NCBI GenBank assembly: GCA_003500165.1
Contig: DNSZ01000325.1
Location: 1 to 5,641 of the forward strand
Length of the DNA stretch: 5,641 bases
Source of the DNA: Paracoccaceae bacterium
GTDB lineage: Bacteria > Pseudomonadota > Alphaproteobacteria > Rhodobacterales > Rhodobacteraceae
Direction: 5' to 3'
A program made the translations under genes and the position numbers. The notes below the pieces were generated by a model, which ran no database searches, was not told where the DNA came from, and was given only the letters and a program-made list of their open reading frames with translations. The first letter of the stretch is position 1, and each line of letters opens with the position of its first letter. Positions 4,885 through 5,641 of the stretch are shown piece after piece.

Positions 4885-5508
4885 GTGGATATCGAACTCT
4901 GGCTTGCCTTCGTTGCCGCGTCCACGGTGCTGTTGCTGATCCCGGGGCCGACGATCCTGCTGGTGCTGAGTTACGCCTTGTCGAAGGGCCGCAGCGTGGC
5001 CACCGCCTCGGCGCTGGGGGTCGCCACCGGCGATTTCATCGCGATGAGCCTGTCGCTTGCCGGGCTCGGCGCCCTCGTCGCCGCCTCGGCCACGCTGTTC
5101 GTCGCGCTGAAATGGGTCGGCGCGGCCTATCTGATCTGGCTGGGCGTCCGGCTGATCCGCTCGGCCCCGCGCCATGGCCTTGCGGTGCCGCGGATGGAGG
5201 TCTCGGCGCGGGGCGTGTTCGGCCATATGGCCACGGTCACCGCACTCAACCCCAAATCGATCGCCTTCTTCGTCGCCTTCGTGCCGCAATTCATCCGCCC
5301 CGATGCGCCGCTGCTGCCGCAATTCGCCGTGCTCGTCGCGACATTCGTGGGGCTCGCGACACTCAACGCGCTGGCCTATGCGCTGGCCGCCGACCGGTTG
5401 CGCGGCTGGATCGCGCGGCCTGCGATCATCGCCTGGCTGACCCGGGCGGGCGGCGCGACGCTGATCGCCATGGGCGTGCTGACCGCCAGCCTGCGCCGCG
5501 CGGCATGA
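4885..5508 (+). CDS. LysE/RhtB-family amino-acid (metabolite) exporter
   Basis: This 207-residue inner-membrane protein has about six predicted hydrophobic segments (about residues 5-29, 40-68, 71-91, 111-135, 146-168 and 183-203), the normal size and topology of the family. The signature region LLLIPGPTILLVLSYALSKG (16-35), with the PGP motif, is followed by GVATGD (45-50), and NPKSIAFFVAFVPQF (122-136) is the second conserved block. Members export amino acids such as homoserine, threonine, cysteine derivatives or lysine; the substrate here cannot be told. GTG 4885 is the best start: it gives a full first segment and lies 12 bases after the mtnP stop, though the ribosome binding site (GGGGCG) is weak. 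It is probably cotranscribed with mtnP and overlaps the next gene by ATGA. Confidence 0.9.
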   Translation: MDIELWLAFVAASTVLLLIPGPTILLVLSYALSKGRSVATASALGVATGDFIAMSLSLAGLGALVAASATLFVALKWVGAAYLIWLGVRLIRSAPRHGLAVPRMEVSARGVFGHMATVTALNPKSIAFFVAFVPQFIRPDAPLLPQFAVLVATFVGLATLNALAYALAADRLRGWIARPAIIAWLTRAGGATLIAMGVLTASLRRAA

Positions 5509-5641
5509 CCGATCCCGGCACAAGCCCCTTGCCGATTCCGGGCGCTGGTGGACCCATGGGCCGGCGCATCGCCTTGCGCCGCATCGGCAGGCTTCTGGCC
5601 GTGCTCGCGGTCCTTGGTATCGGCGCGGCCGCGGCGCTGGC
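5505..5641 (+). CDS. Unidentified membrane-anchored protein, N-terminal fragment, 3' end outside window
   Basis: The frame starts at ATG 5505, overlapping the exporter stop by 4 bases (ATGA), and remains open to the window end with 45 complete codons. A Pro/Gly-rich start (residues 1-17) is followed by a basic patch RRIALRRIGR (20-29) and a hydrophobic stretch LLAVLAVLGIGAAAAL (30-45). This is typical of a signal peptide or an N-terminal transmembrane anchor with the basic side inside. An alternative start is ATG 5556, with GGTGG 4 bases upstream, which would leave a classical short signal sequence. The overlap favours 5505 by coupling, but the choice is open. No family can be assigned. Confidence 0.7.
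   Translation, partial: MTDPGTSPLPIPGAGGPMGRRIALRRIGRLLAVLAVLGIGAAAAL

Noticed and set aside
3862..5523. 553-codon open frame on the minus strand opposite mtnP and the exporter.
   Set aside because: It is antisense to two clear genes, and its His/Arg/Gln-rich composition is that of a mirrored GC-rich coding sequence.

Overview
The window looks like a chromosomal segment of a GC-rich alphaproteobacterium, most likely a member of the Rhodobacterales (Rhodobacter/Paracoccus-like). This is inferred from the very high GC at third codon positions, the Hint_2-type Hedgehog/intein domain that is common in that group, and the set of housekeeping genes. No database search was possible, so the lineage is an inference.

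Layout: (1) 2-550, the 3' end of a Hint-domain gene whose start lies outside the window. (2) 551-1246, about 700 bases without a recognisable gene. It holds a small unrecognised ORF (674-943) in the same frame as the Hint gene, a perfect 19-base palindrome, a degenerate three-copy repeat, a possible terminator (993-1028), and a markedly AT-richer stretch (about 1024-1160). That stretch contains two inverted repeats with complementary loops and an 11-base tandem repeat. (3) 1247-3893, a tight four-gene cluster on the + strand: a YbjN-domain protein, proC (pyrroline-5-carboxylate reductase), a CsaA-like tRNA-binding-domain protein, and a D-2-hydroxyacid dehydrogenase of the glyoxylate/hydroxypyruvate reductase type. 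The last three overlap by 4 bases each (ATGA, TTGA). (4) 3982-5641, a second + strand cluster: S-methyl-5'-thioadenosine phosphorylase (mtnP), a LysE/RhtB-family exporter 12 bases downstream, and the start of an unidentified membrane-anchored protein overlapping the exporter by 4 bases.

Functionally, the middle cluster combines proline biosynthesis, a small chaperone-like or nucleic-acid-binding protein and a 2-keto-acid reductase. The last cluster combines methionine/adenine salvage with a probable amino-acid or metabolite exporter. All identified genes lie on the + strand.

Most of the window is ordinary housekeeping sequence. I do not see a defence system, CRISPR array, transposase or phage gene. 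The part least explained by known features is 551-1246. Its best candidate for something new is the pair of hairpins at 1032-1057 and 1102-1140, whose loops share a perfect 8-base complement, upstream of the ybjN-proC operon.
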